A stretch of 22,970 nt of DNA from a bacterium (GCA_021812825.1 JAKAMO010000037.1:1-22970), one strand, 5' to 3'; shown: positions 14,770 to 22,788, counted from the stretch's first letter. The notes: generated from the letters alone by a model not told the origin. Numbers and translations are program-made.

Positions 14770-15399
14770 TTACTTCACGCCGTTCTTCGGGCAGACCTTG
14801 GAGAGTGGGCATTCGCCGCAGAGCGGCTTGCGGGCGTCGCAGACGGCGCGCCCGTGCAGCACCAGCGCGTGTGCGAACCAGATCCAGTCCTCCCGCGGCA
14901 CGGCCTTCATCAGGTCCTGCTCTATCTTGCCCGGGTCCGTCTGCCGCGTAAGGCCGATGCGGAATGCCAGGCGCTTTACGTGCGTGTCCACCACCACGCC
15001 GGCGGCGATGCCGTAGGCCGAGCCCAGCACGACGTTGGCGGTCTTGCGGGCCACGCCCCGCAGCGTCAGCAGTTCGTCCATCGTCCTCGGCACCTTGCCG
15101 CCGAACTTCTCCATGATGACCTTCGAGGACTCCTTCAGCGAGAGCGCCTTGTTCCTGTAGAAGCCGGTGGAGCGTATCAGCGCCTCTATGTCCGGCAGCG
15201 GCGCCGCCGCCAGCTCCTTCGGGCCGGGATACTTGCGGAAGAGCGCCGGCGTCACCATGTTGACCCGCTCGTCGGTGCATTGGGCCGAGAGTATCGTGGC
15301 CATCAGCAGCTCGTAAGGGCTTTTATGGTCCAGCGAACAGCCCGCCTCCGGATAGGCCTTCCTGAGCATGCGTATCACGGCCGCGATGTCGGTTTTCAT
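14770..15399 (-). CDS. nth: Endonuclease III (DNA glycosylase/AP lyase)
   Basis: This 209-aa enzyme removes oxidised pyrimidines and nicks the abasic site. The helix-hairpin-helix LRGVARKTANVVLG carries catalytic Lys119, and VVVDTHVKRL carries Asp138. The C-terminal 4Fe-4S motif C-x6-C-x2-C-x5-C is complete (Cys187, 194, 197, 203). The start ATG lies 8 nt after the aldehyde dehydrogenase stop with a TGAGG-type site, giving the usual family length (about 210 aa). The same frame stays open far upstream through the dehydrogenase gene in the wrong frame; that extension is not real. It is the last gene of the NlpC/aldehyde dehydrogenase/nth operon. Confidence 0.97.
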   Translation of the reverse strand: MKTDIAAVIRMLRKAYPEAGCSLDHKSPYELLMATILSAQCTDERVNMVTPALFRKYPGPKELAAAPLPDIEALIRSTGFYRNKALSLKESSKVIMEKFGGKVPRTMDELLTLRGVARKTANVVLGSAYGIAAGVVVDTHVKRLAFRIGLTRQTDPGKIEQDLMKAVPREDWIWFAHALVLHGRAVCDARKPLCGECPLSKVCPKNGVK

Positions 15400-15407
15400 G
15401 GCTTGCC

Positions 15408-17030
15408 TCAAAGTATGAAGTCGGTGGAGAGGAACTTCGACTTGCGGCCGCGCAGTATGCCGCGTATCAGCTTTCTGTTGGCGTCCGTCTCCTTGGCGGC
15501 CACCAGCGCGCGGATAGAGAACACTCGCAGCGCGTCGGACACGGACAGCGTGCCTTCCGCGGAGTCCTTCCGGCCGGTGAACGGGAACACGTCGGGACCG
15601 CGCTGGCACTGGCTGTTGATGTTGACGCGGCTTACCTGGTTGACCAGCGTGTCCAGCAGCGGGGCTATCTTCTCCATGTCGCGCCCGAAGACGCTGACCT
15701 GCTGCCCGAAGTTGGACTCGACCACGTACTTGAGCGGCTCCTTCACGTCGCTGAACGGCACCACCGGTATCACCGGGCCGAACTGCTCCTCGCGCCAGAG
15801 GCGCATCTTGGCGCTCACCGGGTAGACCACGGCCGGGTAGACCAGCCCGCCGGCGGCGGCGCCGCCGCCCTCGTTTATGACCCTGGCGTCGTGCTTCTTC
15901 GCGTCCGCTATGACCCCGGCGAGGTAGGGCGGCTTCTCCTCCTCTGGCAGCGGGGTGATCTTCACCTCGGGCTCCCACGGCATGCCCAGCTTTATCTCCT
16001 CGATGGCCGTCACCAGCTTCTCGAGGAACTCGCTCTGCACGGAGCGGTGGACGAAGAGTATCTTCAGCGCGGTGCAGCGCTGGCCGTTGAAGGAGAGCGC
16101 CCCGGTCAGGCATTCCTTTACGGCCAGGTCCACGTCCGCGTCGGGGAGCACGATGCCGGCGTTCTTGGCGTCCAGGCCCAGCACGCAGCGCAGCCGGTGC
16201 GGCGCCGGGTGCTGCTGGCGCAGGATGTCCGCCACTTTGCTGGAGCCTATGAAGGCCAGCACGTTCACTTTGCCGGTCTTCATGACCGGTCCTATCAGCT
16301 TCGAGCCCTCGCCGTAGATCGTGTTGACCACGCCCCTGGGGAAGGAGTCCCTGAAGGCCTCCAGCAGCGGGCGGTGCAGTAGCACGCCGTATTTCGGAGG
16401 CTTGAAGACCACGGTGTTGCCCATCAGTATGGCCGGGATCAGCGTGGTGAAGGTCTCGTTCAGCGGGTAGTTGTAGGGCCCCATGCAGAGCACTACTCCC
16501 AGCGGCGCGCGCTTTATCTGGGCGATGATGCCCTGCGTGACCGAGAGGCGCGAGGAATTGCGGTCCAGCTCCTTCATCGCCGCTATGGTGTCGGCGATGT
16601 ACTCCACGGTGCGGTCGAACTCCTTCTGCGAGTCCTCGTAGGACTTGCCTATCTCCCACATCAGCAGGTTGACCACCTCGGCGCGCTTCTCCTTCATGCG
16701 CCAGACGAACTCCTCCATGTGGGCGATGCGGGCCTCCACGCTGAGCGTAGGCCACAGGCCGCGGCCCTCGTCGTAAGCGGCGGCCGCGGCGTCGAGCGCC
16801 TCCAGCGCTTCCTTGGGCGTCATCAGCGGATAGGAGCCCAGCCGCACGCGCTCGGGGCCTTTCTTCCCGCGCAGGGCGACCGGGGAGAATACGTCACGCC
16901 TGGGACCCGGCCAGGCCTTGATGCGGCCGGTGATCAGGTAGTCCTTCTGCTCCACCGCCGCGGACCGGGCCTCGGCCGGTATCTCGCCGGCGGCGGGGAA
17001 AGCTGCCGCGAGCTTCTCTTCTATGGTCAT
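15408..17030 (-). CDS. GapN-like aldehyde dehydrogenase (probable NADP-dependent glyceraldehyde-3-phosphate dehydrogenase)
   Basis: This 540-aa member of the aldehyde dehydrogenase superfamily is predicted to oxidise a phosphorylated aldehyde to the acid using NAD(P)+. Catalytic Cys319 lies in FNGQRCTALK, the oxyanion Asn187 in GPYNYPLNE and the nucleotide-binding Lys in VVFKPPKYG. The C-terminal stretch VNINSQCQRGPDVFPFTGRKDS strongly resembles GapN. The motif that normally reads ELGGK reads GLDAK (285-289), so the usual general-base Glu is absent. The N-terminal about 30 residues and C-terminal tail make it longer than typical GapN (about 475 aa). The start ATG has AAGGAG. It sits 15 nt after the NlpC/P60 gene and 8 nt before nth. 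Confidence 0.85.
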   Translation of the reverse strand: MTIEEKLAAAFPAAGEIPAEARSAAVEQKDYLITGRIKAWPGPRRDVFSPVALRGKKGPERVRLGSYPLMTPKEALEALDAAAAAYDEGRGLWPTLSVEARIAHMEEFVWRMKEKRAEVVNLLMWEIGKSYEDSQKEFDRTVEYIADTIAAMKELDRNSSRLSVTQGIIAQIKRAPLGVVLCMGPYNYPLNETFTTLIPAILMGNTVVFKPPKYGVLLHRPLLEAFRDSFPRGVVNTIYGEGSKLIGPVMKTGKVNVLAFIGSSKVADILRQQHPAPHRLRCVLGLDAKNAGIVLPDADVDLAVKECLTGALSFNGQRCTALKILFVHRSVQSEFLEKLVTAIEEIKLGMPWEPEVKITPLPEEEKPPYLAGVIADAKKHDARVINEGGGAAAGGLVYPAVVYPVSAKMRLWREEQFGPVIPVVPFSDVKEPLKYVVESNFGQQVSVFGRDMEKIAPLLDTLVNQVSRVNINSQCQRGPDVFPFTGRKDSAEGTLSVSDALRVFSIRALVAAKETDANRKLIRGILRGRKSKFLSTDFIL

Positions 17031-17045
17031 GACGGCTCCTTATGT

Positions 17046-18911
17046 TCAGGGGATAACGCGGCGGAAGAACACCTTCTTGCCGCCGGCCACCATGCCGTTG
17101 GCGGCGGAGGAGAACGGTACCCCGAACTTGCGCTCGAAGGATACCTCCCTGACCGAATTGCTGTCGCCGGTGGCCTCCAGCAGCCGGCCGCGGCCGGTAT
17201 AGATCATCACGTGGTTGATGTCGGCGGGATCGGCGGCGTCGGCGGAGAAGATCAGGTCGCCGGGCAGCAGCGCGGCGGGGGAGATCCGGCGCGAGGCGAA
17301 ATACTGGCCGCCGGCGTTGCGCGGCAGGTCCCTTCCCCACGCCCGGAAGGAGATAGAGACCAGCCCGGAGCAGTCCACCCCCCAGGCCGAGCGGCCGCCC
17401 CAGTAGTATCTGTCGCCCAGGAACAGCCGCGCCGTCCTAGGCACTTCGAGCCGCAGTCTTTCCGGCGGGAAGCCTCGGCCCAGCGGGTTCAGCAGGCCGC
17501 CGTCCAGGCGCCCTGCCGGCAGGGCGGGGGAACCGTTGCCGCAGGCGCGGACCTTCACGCCGAGCGAGAGCCGCGCTGCGCCGCAGCGCGCGGTCTTGGC
17601 CCTGACGACGGCGTTCGGGACCTGCGGCAGGCCGGGAGCCAGCGCCGCCAGCTCCACCCAGCCTTCGTAAGGCAGCAGCGTGCGCCCGTCGGCACGCAGG
17701 CTGTGCTGCTCAAGGGCCCGTATCCTGGCCCAGGGCCCTGATATCTCCAGCAGCTCCGCTTTCTCGTTGAACACGAGCTGGCTCTCTATCAGCTTCTTCC
17801 TGTCGGAGGCCGCGGATGGCGGCGCGGAGTAAAGTTCGGCGCAGCGGGCTTTCACCCGCATGAAAGGGGAAAGGTCCCTCGCTATGATGTAGGCCAGGCC
17901 GTACTTGTTGGCCAGCCAGGCGCGCTCGAACTGATGTCTCGGGTATATCCTCTCCACCGAGGAGACCGAGGGGGCCGCGGGGTCGTTGACTATCACGTCG
18001 CCGGAGGCGGTGAAGCCGGTCATCACGAGGAGGTGGCCGGCGGTCCGCTTTATCGGCGAGCCGCGCAGCTCGCCCGGCCCGAAAGTGACGCTGGCTATCA
18101 CCGGCACGCCGGCCTCAAGGAAGTCCCGCGCTTCCTCCAGCGAGTTCAGGCGCGTCAGCAGCGAATAGGCTCCGCGCGATCCCGCGTAGGCCGTGCTGAA
18201 GAACCAGTTGCCGAAGATGCCCGCCTTATAGTCCCGCGCGGCGAAAGCGGCGGCCAGCGGGGGCGTCTTCAGGCCCAGCCCGGCCAGGGCCATGGAAACG
18301 GAGACGGGGCTGCAGATATCCCGTGAGTGCTCCGCTTTGAGCGCCATCTGGGAGAGCCTGGGCACCCTGACCCTGAGCGCCGGCCTCTTCGGCGCCGGTC
18401 GGTCCGGGCGGAAGGGAAGGGCGGAGTCGGTATAGCAGGCGGCGGCCAGGCGCAGCAGCGGGGCCTTCCTCCCGGCGGAGCGGATGGTCAGACGGTAGCG
18501 GAAAGCGGAGGCCTTGTCCTTCAGCTTGAGTATATCCGTGTCCATCCGGCCGAACGGATTCTCCACGGGGGCGGCGCTGGCCGACCTGCCCGGCTCGAAA
18601 GAGCCGAAGCTGAACCAGGGGCTCCAGCCGCGCCCGGTCTTTACGCGGGCTTCCGCGGAGAAGGAGCCTCCGGACTGAAAGACCACGGAGGCCGAGAGCA
18701 GCAGCTGGTCGAAGGGGAAGAAGGCCGGAAGTTCTGGAGAGGTAAGTACGGCCTCGCGCGCGGGGTCCTTCACTATGAAGGCGCCGCCGGGATAGGCCGC
18801 CGGCGCCAGGTTGGTGGCGGACGCGGTCTTGAAGTCCCCGGGAAGCATATGCAGCAGGGTCCAGGAGCGCTGAGGGCCGCAGGCGGGGCGCTTGAGGCGC
18901 TGTGTCTTCAT
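17046..18911 (-). CDS. Double cysteine-peptidase protein: C39-like domain plus NlpC/P60 domain
   Basis: This 621-aa protein has two candidate catalytic modules. An N-terminal beta-rich part (about 1-180) leads into a C39-like papain fold, with Cys200 in HSRDICSPVSVSMAL, His293 in AGHLLVMTGF and Asp310 in VIVNDPAA. An SH3-like segment (about 380-425, PWARIRAL and GWVEL) and an NlpC/P60 domain (about 490-620) follow, with Cys514 in GVDCSGLVSISF and His567 in NHVMIYTG. NlpC/P60 enzymes cut peptide stems of peptidoglycan. No clear signal peptide is visible from the ATG at 18911 (AGGA ahead of it) or from an in-frame ATG at 18959, which is odd for a wall enzyme. It heads an operon with the aldehyde dehydrogenase and nth. 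Confidence 0.85.
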   Translation of the reverse strand: MKTQRLKRPACGPQRSWTLLHMLPGDFKTASATNLAPAAYPGGAFIVKDPAREAVLTSPELPAFFPFDQLLLSASVVFQSGGSFSAEARVKTGRGWSPWFSFGSFEPGRSASAAPVENPFGRMDTDILKLKDKASAFRYRLTIRSAGRKAPLLRLAAACYTDSALPFRPDRPAPKRPALRVRVPRLSQMALKAEHSRDICSPVSVSMALAGLGLKTPPLAAAFAARDYKAGIFGNWFFSTAYAGSRGAYSLLTRLNSLEEARDFLEAGVPVIASVTFGPGELRGSPIKRTAGHLLVMTGFTASGDVIVNDPAAPSVSSVERIYPRHQFERAWLANKYGLAYIIARDLSPFMRVKARCAELYSAPPSAASDRKKLIESQLVFNEKAELLEISGPWARIRALEQHSLRADGRTLLPYEGWVELAALAPGLPQVPNAVVRAKTARCGAARLSLGVKVRACGNGSPALPAGRLDGGLLNPLGRGFPPERLRLEVPRTARLFLGDRYYWGGRSAWGVDCSGLVSISFRAWGRDLPRNAGGQYFASRRISPAALLPGDLIFSADAADPADINHVMIYTGRGRLLEATGDSNSVREVSFERKFGVPFSSAANGMVAGGKKVFFRRVIP

Positions 18912-18930
18912 CAATCCAATCCTATCAAAA

Positions 18931-18959
18931 TTGAAAAGGGATTTCAGAATATATACCAT
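18931..18959 (+). promoter_or_regulatory. Candidate promoter of the chalcone-isomerase-like/PAP2/amidase operon
   Basis: TTGAAA (18931-18936) is followed after 17 nt by TACCAT (18954-18959), or after 15 nt by TATACC. The AT-rich 83-bp divergent region is shared with the opposing C39/NlpC gene. The hexamer choice is uncertain. Confidence 0.35.
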
Positions 18960-18994
18960 AGTAGAGAACGCGGTTTTTGACCCAAGGAGAAACA

Positions 18995-19555
18995 ATGAGG
19001 AAACTCGCTTTATTCGCCCTTATGGCAGTGCCAGGCCTCGTCAGCGCGGCGGAGACCGAGATGACGCTCAAAGGCGTCAGCATGCCCGTAGCCATTCAGC
19101 AGGACGGCAGGAAGCTGGAGCTCAACGGCATGGGGGTCCGCACCAAGATAGTGTTCAAGGTCTACGTGGCCGGTCTGTACCTGGAGAAGACCTCCCGGGA
19201 CGGCATGGCCGTAGCCTCCTCCGAGCAGCTCAAGCGCATAGAGCTGGTCTTCCTGCGCTCGGTGGACGGCAAGACCGTGGCCGAGGCCATAGCCGAGGGC
19301 TTCTCCAACAACGCCGGCGAAACGCTGCCCGCGCTGAACGACCGTATCGCCAAGATGGAGAAAATGATACCCGACGTGAAGAAAGGCGACAGGCTGGTGT
19401 TCGTTTACCGGCCCGGGACCGGGATAGAGATCACGGCCAACGGCAAGCCGGCCGGCTCCATAGAGGGCAAGGATTTCGCCGACGTGCTGTTCAAGGTCTG
19501 GGTGGGTGATAAGCCCGCCGATAAGTCCCTGAAGAACGGTCTGCTGGGTCTTTAA
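18995..19555 (+). CDS. Secreted chalcone-isomerase-like domain protein
   Basis: This 186-aa protein has a signal peptide (1-18, MRKLALFALMAVPGLVSA). One domain follows with the features of the bacterial chalcone isomerase-like family: GVSMPVAIQQDGRKLELNGMGVR (read in two parts), KIVFKVYVAGLYLEK, a regular helix ELVFLRSVDGKTVAEAI, and GSIEGKDFADVLFKVWVG near the C-terminus. Despite the name, bacterial members are secreted proteins of unknown function and not proven flavonoid enzymes. The ATG at 18995 is chosen over a TTG at 18977 because AAGGAG lies 5 nt before it, inside the longer form. The stop overlaps the PAP2 start (TAATG). Confidence 0.85.
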   Translation: MRKLALFALMAVPGLVSAAETEMTLKGVSMPVAIQQDGRKLELNGMGVRTKIVFKVYVAGLYLEKTSRDGMAVASSEQLKRIELVFLRSVDGKTVAEAIAEGFSNNAGETLPALNDRIAKMEKMIPDVKKGDRLVFVYRPGTGIEITANGKPAGSIEGKDFADVLFKVWVGDKPADKSLKNGLLGL

Positions 19556-20370
19556 TGGGCCTGCTTCTTCATTCCGGGCGCGCCGCGCTGGCGCGCCTGG
19601 CCCTTTTCCTGCTGCTGCTGCGGGCCATGTGCCCTTTCTGCCAGGCGGCTTCGGTGAAGCCTTTCATCGACGAGACCCTGGCCAGGACCGGGGAGACCCT
19701 GACCTCGCCGCTGCGCCTGGACGGGAACTCCGCGCTGTGGGCGGGAGGGCTCGCCGCCGGCGGCCTGCTGGTATATTCTGCCGACGGGCAGATACGGCAT
19801 ACCTTTTCCAAAAATCATTCCGGTCTCAATGACAGCCTGGCTTCCGTCTTCGAGAAGTTCGGCAACGGCGGCTACGAGATGGGCCTGCTGGGTGTCTATT
19901 CCGGCCTCTGCTACGTCTTCCACGGCAGGGAGGGCCTGCGCACCTCCGTGCTGGCGCTTGAGTCTTTCGCCGCGGCCAACGCCGCCGGCACGCTGGTGAA
20001 GTACACGGCGGGACGCGCCAGGCCTTACTCGGACCAGGGCAAGGGCATATTCAGGCCGTACAAGATGAAGACCGCCTATACCTCGTTCCCTTCCGGGCAT
20101 ACCACCAGCGCTTTCGCGATAGCCTCGGTCTTCGCCCGCCGCTGCGAATCCCCGTGGATAGGGGTGTCCGTCTACGCGCTGGCCACGGGCACGGCCCTGC
20201 AGCGCGTCTACGGCGACAAGCACTGGGCTTCCGACGTGTTCGCCGGGGCCGCCCTCGGCACCGCCGTAGGCCGCTGGGTGGCCGCGCCGCGCAACGGTGC
20301 GCCCTCGGCCATGCTGCTGCCGGTCTACGAGCGCGGCTACGCCGGAGCGGCCGCCGTTATCCCGTTCTGA
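19555..20370 (+). CDS. PAP2-family phosphatase (membrane or periplasmic)
   Basis: This 271-aa protein has a hydrophobic N-terminus (about 10-31) that acts as signal or anchor. The three-part PAP2 signature is intact: K-x6-RP (Lys149 to Arg156-Pro157), PSGH (179-182, catalytic His182) and R-x-Y-x3-H-x3-D (Arg217, Tyr219, His223, Asp227). Likely substrates are lipid phosphates such as undecaprenyl pyrophosphate or phosphatidic acid; the exact one cannot be told. The remaining hydrophobic stretches are modest, so it may be periplasmic or barrel-associated and not a typical six-TM enzyme. The start overlaps the previous stop by one base, and the next gene starts 6 nt after its stop. Confidence 0.92.
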   Translation: MGLLLHSGRAALARLALFLLLLRAMCPFCQAASVKPFIDETLARTGETLTSPLRLDGNSALWAGGLAAGGLLVYSADGQIRHTFSKNHSGLNDSLASVFEKFGNGGYEMGLLGVYSGLCYVFHGREGLRTSVLALESFAAANAAGTLVKYTAGRARPYSDQGKGIFRPYKMKTAYTSFPSGHTTSAFAIASVFARRCESPWIGVSVYALATGTALQRVYGDKHWASDVFAGAALGTAVGRWVAAPRNGAPSAMLLPVYERGYAGAAAVIPF

Positions 20371-20376
20371 GGCCCG

Positions 20377-21087
20377 ATGAGGAGACCGGCCGCCTTGCTG
20401 CTTCTTCCCTTCCTGCCGGCCCTGGCCGCGGCGCAGCTGATAGTCTTCCAGCCGTCGCACCAGAGCGACACCGGCGAGAACTACAATGAGGCGCTGACCT
20501 GCAACGCCATCGTCGAGTACGCGATGGCCGCGGAGCCGCGCTACGGCGAGAAGAAGGTCTGGAGCTATTTCCAGCCGGGCCTGCACCACGCCGATACCGG
20601 CACGAACACGCTGAAGGCCCACACCAGCGATATCGAGGACGGCAAGATCTCCGGCTACGCCTGGGAGCTGGCCCGCTCCAACGAGATAAAGCCGCTGTTC
20701 TTCATAGGGGTGCACAACAACGGCGGCAGCGGGCGGCACGCCGTCTGGGGCTACATACACGACGGGGACAATATGGAGGCGGAGAACCGCCGCCTCTCCG
20801 ATATCCTGATAGAGGAGATAGCCAGGGCTACGGACCTCGAGAACCGCGGCACGCACCTGGACAGCAGCACCGGCCGCAACGACTACCGCTGCGCCTCCAC
20901 GGGCCGCCTGGCCTTCTACAGTATCGACGAGAACGTCAACAAGGCCCCGTACCGGGTGCTGCTCGAGATAGGCGATTCGGAGAAGAGCAGGGCCTTCCTG
21001 ATATCCGAGGACGGGCGCAGGGCGGTGGGGGAGGCCATAAAACGCGGCCTCGCCAGGTTCTTCAAGTCGGAAGGTATCTCGGAATAG
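20377..21087 (+). CDS. Secreted Amidase_3-like protein
   Basis: This 236-aa protein has a signal peptide (1-19, LLLLPFLPALAAA). The remainder resembles a minimal N-acetylmuramoyl-L-alanine amidase: His28 in PSHQSDTGENYNEA, Glu38 in the same stretch, His113 in FIGVHNNGG and Glu197 in VLLEIGDSE, in the order expected for two Zn-binding His, one Zn-binding Glu and the catalytic Glu. The first His-Glu spacing (10 residues) is shorter than in the other amidase of this window (39 residues), so activity needs testing. No cell-wall-binding domain is attached. GAGG lies before the ATG. It is the last gene of the chalcone-isomerase-like/PAP2/amidase operon. Confidence 0.78.
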   Translation: MRRPAALLLLPFLPALAAAQLIVFQPSHQSDTGENYNEALTCNAIVEYAMAAEPRYGEKKVWSYFQPGLHHADTGTNTLKAHTSDIEDGKISGYAWELARSNEIKPLFFIGVHNNGGSGRHAVWGYIHDGDNMEAENRRLSDILIEEIARATDLENRGTHLDSSTGRNDYRCASTGRLAFYSIDENVNKAPYRVLLEIGDSEKSRAFLISEDGRRAVGEAIKRGLARFFKSEGISE

Positions 21088-21092
21088 ATCTA

Positions 21093-21163
21093 TCGGGGCA
21101 CCCAGGATCGAACTGGGGATTCATGCTCCCAAAGCACGCGTGATACCATTTCACCATGCCCCG
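21093..21163 (-). tRNA. tRNA-Pro (anticodon UGG)
   Basis: The minus strand folds into a full cloverleaf of 71 nt. The acceptor is CGGGGCA/TGCCCCG with the C1-G72 pair typical of bacterial tRNA-Pro, and the discriminator is A. The D stem is GTGA/TCAC. The anticodon stem CGTGC/GCATG (one G-U pair) encloses loop TTTGGGA with anticodon TGG, and the T stem CCCAG/CTGGG encloses TTCGATC. The CCA end is not encoded. It is convergent with the amidase-like gene, 5 nt away, and downstream of the CNNM gene on the same strand. Confidence 0.97.
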
Positions 21164-21419
21164 ATCGTCGCACCCCTCACGCTTCGCGTTCGGGGCGGTT
21201 AGCGCCGGGCCTTACAATGTGCGGGCCCGGTACGACGCGAGGGGAACGTGGTTCCCCTTCGCCGCTGCGCTATGCGCGTGCCGTATCAAGGGCTATGCCC
21301 TCCAGACGGCCTCGCTATTCCGGCATCGAGCCGGAACCGCTCGCTGAACCCCTCCTGCAAGGTCAGCGCTTATAAAAATGAGGCGCGCACTTTGCGGAGG
21401 ATCCTACGGATATATTCTA
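21164..21419. other. Hairpin-dense non-coding spacer between tRNA-Pro and the CNNM gene
   Basis: Six short stem-loops follow one another: 21173-21195 (CCCC-ACGC/GCGT-GGGG), 21205-21230 (CCGGGCC/GGCCCGG), 21240-21258 (AGGGGAAC/GTTCCCCT, loop GTG), 21267-21277 (GCGC-TAT-GCGC), 21289-21301 (AGGGC-TAT-GCCCT) and 21318-21336 (TTCCGG/CCGGAA). None has a T tract that would make it a clear terminator. A 63-codon frame on the plus strand has no ribosome binding site or recognisable product. I see no convincing tRNA-Pro promoter here. Confidence 0.6.
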
Positions 21420-22736
21420 CTAAATAGAGCGTTGAGCCTTTCTGATGAAGGCCTCGGAGACCTTGTGTCGGCGGGTCTTGCGCACCAGCAGTTCGATGCC
21501 GGCCCCTGTGTAGGATTCGCTGCCGCGCGGCGAGCGGCCCAGCTGTTTCTCTAGCCATGCCGCCAGCGTGATGTTGCCCGTATCCGGCTTCAACCCCAGC
21601 TTCCGCATGATCTCGGCCATATCGGCCCCGCCGCCGGCTATCAGCCCGCCGCCCGCGGCGTACAGGTGCGGCGGCAGGCGGTCGTATTCGTCCTTTATCG
21701 GGCCGCCCACCAGCTGGCCTATCAGGTCCTCCAGGGTCAGCATTCCGAGGGTCTTGCCTTCCTCGTCGGTGACCAGCGCCATGTGGACGTTGCGGGTGAT
21801 CATCTCCTCCAGCGCCCTCGGCGCGGGGGTGCCGGCGCGGATCTTCTCTATGGGCCGCGTGATGCCCGCCACATCCGGGGACCTCGCCCGCATCTTCAGC
21901 GCGTTGACTATGTCCTTGAAGTTCACGTAACCGATAACGCTGCCGGCGGACCAGTCGGTCTTCGTCACCGGGAAGCGGGTGTGCAGGTCCATGTGGGCTC
22001 GTATCAGCGCCTCCTGCAACGACATGTCGGACGGTATATAGGAGATGGCGGATACCGGTATCAGCAGTTCCTCCACCTTGCGGGTGGCCAGCTCCGCGGC
22101 GGCGTTCACTATCCGCTCTTCCATCTTGCCTATCAGGCTCTCGTCGCGGGCCTGGGCCGCGGCGTGCCGCAGCTCCGAAAGGGCGGCTTTCTCGGCGTAC
22201 TGCGCGCGGTCAGGCAGCATGGTCTGCGTGGCGCGCATCATCCTCTTGACTATCAGCTCGAAGACGCTCACTACCGGGTAACAGAGCAGGTAGAGCCCCT
22301 TGAAGAAGGGGGAGAAGGTGAGCAGGATGAATTCCTTGTTCTCTATCGCGAAGATCTTCGGCATCAGCTCGCCGAATATTATGGTGACGAAGCTCAGGGG
22401 CAGGACGAAGAGGCCCAGCGCTAGGCCTTCGGCCAGGGCCTCGTTCAGGCCGTAGCGGTTCTCCAGGATGGGGGTTATGTACTCGTTGATGCCGGCGCCG
22501 CCGGTGGCCGCCGCGGCCGCCGCGGCAAGGGTGATGCCCAGCTGGATGAGGGAGAGGCTGGCCTCCATCCGCTCCTTCATGAACTGCGCGGATCCGGAGC
22601 CGGGGACGTTCTGCTCCTTCAGGTGGCGCATGCGCGCCTTGGAGACGGAGGCCAGCGCCATCTCGTACGCGGCGAAGCCGGCGTTGAAGACCAGCATCAG
22701 CGCTATGACCACCAGATCCGCCGGCAAACCGTGCAT
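21420..22736 (-). CDS. CNNM/CorC-type membrane protein (DUF21 - CBS pair - CorC_HlyC)
   Basis: This 438-aa inner-membrane protein belongs to the family often called hemolysin-like or CNNM, linked to Mg2+/Co2+ handling. The DUF21/CNNM domain covers about 1-175, with hydrophobic helices, FNAGFAAYEMALASVSKAR and the hallmark GELMPKIFAIENKE (about 122-135). A CBS pair (about 220-345) includes the second-CBS ending GMLTLEDLIGQLVG. The C-terminal CorC_HlyC-like domain (about 358-425) contains GLKPDTGNITLAAWLEKQL. The ion and transport direction are not evident from sequence. The ATG has a GGGGG stretch 4 nt upstream. The gene runs divergent from tRNA-Gln, with start regions overlapping. Confidence 0.92.
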   Translation of the reverse strand: MHGLPADLVVIALMLVFNAGFAAYEMALASVSKARMRHLKEQNVPGSGSAQFMKERMEASLSLIQLGITLAAAAAAATGGAGINEYITPILENRYGLNEALAEGLALGLFVLPLSFVTIIFGELMPKIFAIENKEFILLTFSPFFKGLYLLCYPVVSVFELIVKRMMRATQTMLPDRAQYAEKAALSELRHAAAQARDESLIGKMEERIVNAAAELATRKVEELLIPVSAISYIPSDMSLQEALIRAHMDLHTRFPVTKTDWSAGSVIGYVNFKDIVNALKMRARSPDVAGITRPIEKIRAGTPAPRALEEMITRNVHMALVTDEEGKTLGMLTLEDLIGQLVGGPIKDEYDRLPPHLYAAGGGLIAGGGADMAEIMRKLGLKPDTGNITLAAWLEKQLGRSPRGSESYTGAGIELLVRKTRRHKVSEAFIRKAQRSI

Positions 22737-22750
22737 TATCCCCCCGGATT

Positions 22751-22778
22751 TTGACCTTATGTCGGAAAAAGATATAAT
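22751..22778 (+). promoter_or_regulatory. Sigma70-like promoter of tRNA-Gln
   Basis: TTGACC (22751-22756) and a perfect TATAAT (22773-22778) are spaced by 16 nt. Transcription would start near 22785, only a few bases before the mature tRNA 5' end at 22789, giving a very short precursor leader. Confidence 0.8.
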
Positions 22779-22788
22779 AACAAAATAT

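Noticed and set aside
14770..16755. A 661-codon minus-strand frame containing nth with a long N-terminal extension
   Set aside because: The extension runs through the aldehyde dehydrogenase gene in a different frame and has Arg/Gly/Ala-rich composition typical of a shadow; nth has its own start and ribosome binding site at 15399.
18912..18995. 28-residue N-terminal extension of the C39/NlpC protein
   Set aside because: The outer start lies over the start codon of the divergent gene and in its promoter region; the ATG at 18911 has an AGGA site. An intermediate ATG at 18959 cannot be fully excluded.
21156..21347. Small 63-codon plus-strand ORF after tRNA-Pro
   Set aside because: It overlaps the tRNA 5' end, has no ribosome binding site, and its sequence is dominated by inverted repeats.
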